64,000 nt of DNA from Dictyobacter alpinus (GTDB taxonomy: Bacteria > Chloroflexota > Ktedonobacteria > Ktedonobacterales > Ktedonobacteraceae): contig NZ_BIFT01000001.1 in NCBI RefSeq assembly GCF_003967575.1, positions 496,001-560,000 on the forward strand, read 5' to 3'. Under the pieces are notes generated by a model that made no database searches, had not been told where the DNA came from, and saw only the letters and a list, made by a program, of their open reading frames with translations. Positions 63,136-64,000 of this stretch are shown one piece after another. The translations under genes and the position numbers were made by a program. How positions within the stretch are numbered: the first letter of the stretch is position 1; the number at the start of each line of letters is the position of its first letter.

Positions 63136-64000
63136 TCAATCGTTTTTAGGGCGACGATGTACCACCATTTTGATCGGTACATCAGGTCGAATAGTTATCG
63201 TTTTGTTGGGATCAGGATGGACATGCTGTCCCGGTACCAGTTCCAGCGAGACACGCTGAGCCAGAGTTGCCAACAATAGTTGCCCTTCCATCAGCGCAAA
63301 ATGATTGCCGATACAGATGCGCGGACCAGCGCCAAAGGGCAGGTAGGCATGGCGCGGCAAGCGTTTTTCGTTCTCTGCTGTAAAGCGCTCAGGATCAAAC
63401 GCGTCCGGATCAGGAAAGTATTCTGGACGACGGTGCATGGCATATATGGCCATTATCACTACATCTTGCTTTTTGATAGGATAGCCGTTAAGGTCACAGT
63501 CATGGAGGGCCACACGTGAGACGGCATAGGCTGGCGGATAGAGGCGCATGGCTTCTTTAAAGACCTGCAGGGTATAGGGCAACTTTTGCAGATCGGCATA
63601 TGTTGGAGCGCGCCCTTGCAGGACTGTGTCGATCTCATGCTGCATCTTCTTGAATATCTCAGGATTCTGCGCCAGAAGATACCAGGCCCAGGTTAAGGCG
63701 GTGGCGGTCGTTTCGTGTCCCGCCCCAAACAAGGTCAGAGCTTCGTCGCGCACTTGCTTATCGCTCATACTGCTGCCGTCATCTTCTTTAGAGCGGAGCA
63801 GGACAGAAAGAAAGTCATTAGCCTCATCTTTACTGGCATGGCGATCTGCAATCATCTGATTAATGCGCCGATCCAGCACTGCCAGAGCCTGCTGTGCCTT
63901 TTTGCTACGTGGCACCGGCCAGCTCAGCGGAATGGAAAACAGATTCGAAAGCGAATAGTTGATAAACGAGAGAACAGTCGTCATCGCAGAGCCAAGTTCA
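63136..64000 (-). CDS. Cytochrome P450 (N-terminal part outside the window)
   Basis: Open to the window edge with no stop, and the first ATG at 63984 is internal, so roughly the N-terminal 150-170 residues lie beyond base 64000. The visible 287 residues include the I-helix GAGHETTATALTW, the ExxR motif KEAMRLYPP, the PERF meander (DPERFTAEN) and the heme Cys loop FGAGPRICIGNHFA. The heme Cys, oxygen-binding Thr and ExxR are intact, so the enzyme should be active. The sequence looks like a soluble fatty-acid or terpene hydroxylase related to the CYP102/CYP110 type; substrate unknown. A ferredoxin partner is not visible. Confidence 0.93.
   Translation of the reverse strand, partial: ELGSAMTTVLSFINYSLSNLFSIPLSWPVPRSKKAQQALAVLDRRINQMIADRHASKDEANDFLSVLLRSKEDDGSSMSDKQVRDEALTLFGAGHETTATALTWAWYLLAQNPEIFKKMQHEIDTVLQGRAPTYADLQKLPYTLQVFKEAMRLYPPAYAVSRVALHDCDLNGYPIKKQDVVIMAIYAMHRRPEYFPDPDAFDPERFTAENEKRLPRHAYLPFGAGPRICIGNHFALMEGQLLLATLAQRVSLELVPGQHVHPDPNKTITIRPDVPIKMVVHRRPKND

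Overview
This is a gene-dense bacterial chromosome window with about 50 genes on both strands, one tRNA, one insertion sequence and no rRNA or CRISPR array. The gene types suggest a member of the Chloroflexota, most likely class Ktedonobacteria: very large NTPase/TPR/WD40 signalling proteins, a CHAT-peptidase fusion, a Ser/Thr kinase with an outer domain, a fused 2-oxoacid:ferredoxin oxidoreductase, a DUF2419 queuosine-salvage enzyme and many zinc-ribbon microproteins. This taxonomic call is inference from content, not from a marker gene. Both ends cut genes: an ECF sigma factor on the left and a cytochrome P450 on the right. Layout: 1-4 kb regulators (sigma factor, MarR repressor with an operator-like palindrome, large GAF histidine kinase). 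4.4-10.7 kb Qng1-type queuosine salvage, murE and an unusually long mraY, then an MFS exporter. 10.7-20.2 kb, all on the minus strand: a CHAT peptidase fused to an NTPase and TPRs, obg, a glycine-repeat protein, a Ser/Thr kinase and NDH-2. 20.6-25.3 kb: clpP and a predicted transmembrane STAND-like NTPase with a seven-blade WD40 propeller. 25-35 kb: GH13 enzyme, methyltransferase, L,D-transpeptidase lipoprotein, zinc ribbon, SDR and several unrecognised proteins. 36-40.7 kb: MFS, ABCG-like transporter, WYL regulator. 41-46 kb is an accessory patch: unknown proteins, an IS4-like element with 21-bp inverted repeats that appears to have cut off a small gene, DUF4291 and a GNAT. 46-49 kb: a tetR / FAD-monooxygenase pair facing away from each other across a perfect 74-bp palindrome, beside an MFS remnant. 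49.4-54 kb: a NarL-type two-component system opposite an ABC exporter and a histidine-rich membrane peptide. 54-64 kb: RibD-like reductase, AraC regulator, tRNA(CAU), phosphodiester glycosidase, korAB, small zinc-ribbon and membrane proteins, GNAT and P450. How the genes work together: murE, mraY, the L,D-transpeptidase and perhaps the phosphodiester glycosidase serve the cell envelope; NDH-2 and KorAB serve central redox metabolism; ClpP and Obg are housekeeping. The large CHAT and STAND-like proteins look like stand-alone sensors or effectors. A recurring structural theme is long, near-perfect inverted repeats of unrelated sequence just after genes, usually without a T tract. The most notable DNA structures are the 74-bp operator-like palindrome at 47.5 kb and the nested hairpins at 62.3-62.6 kb.
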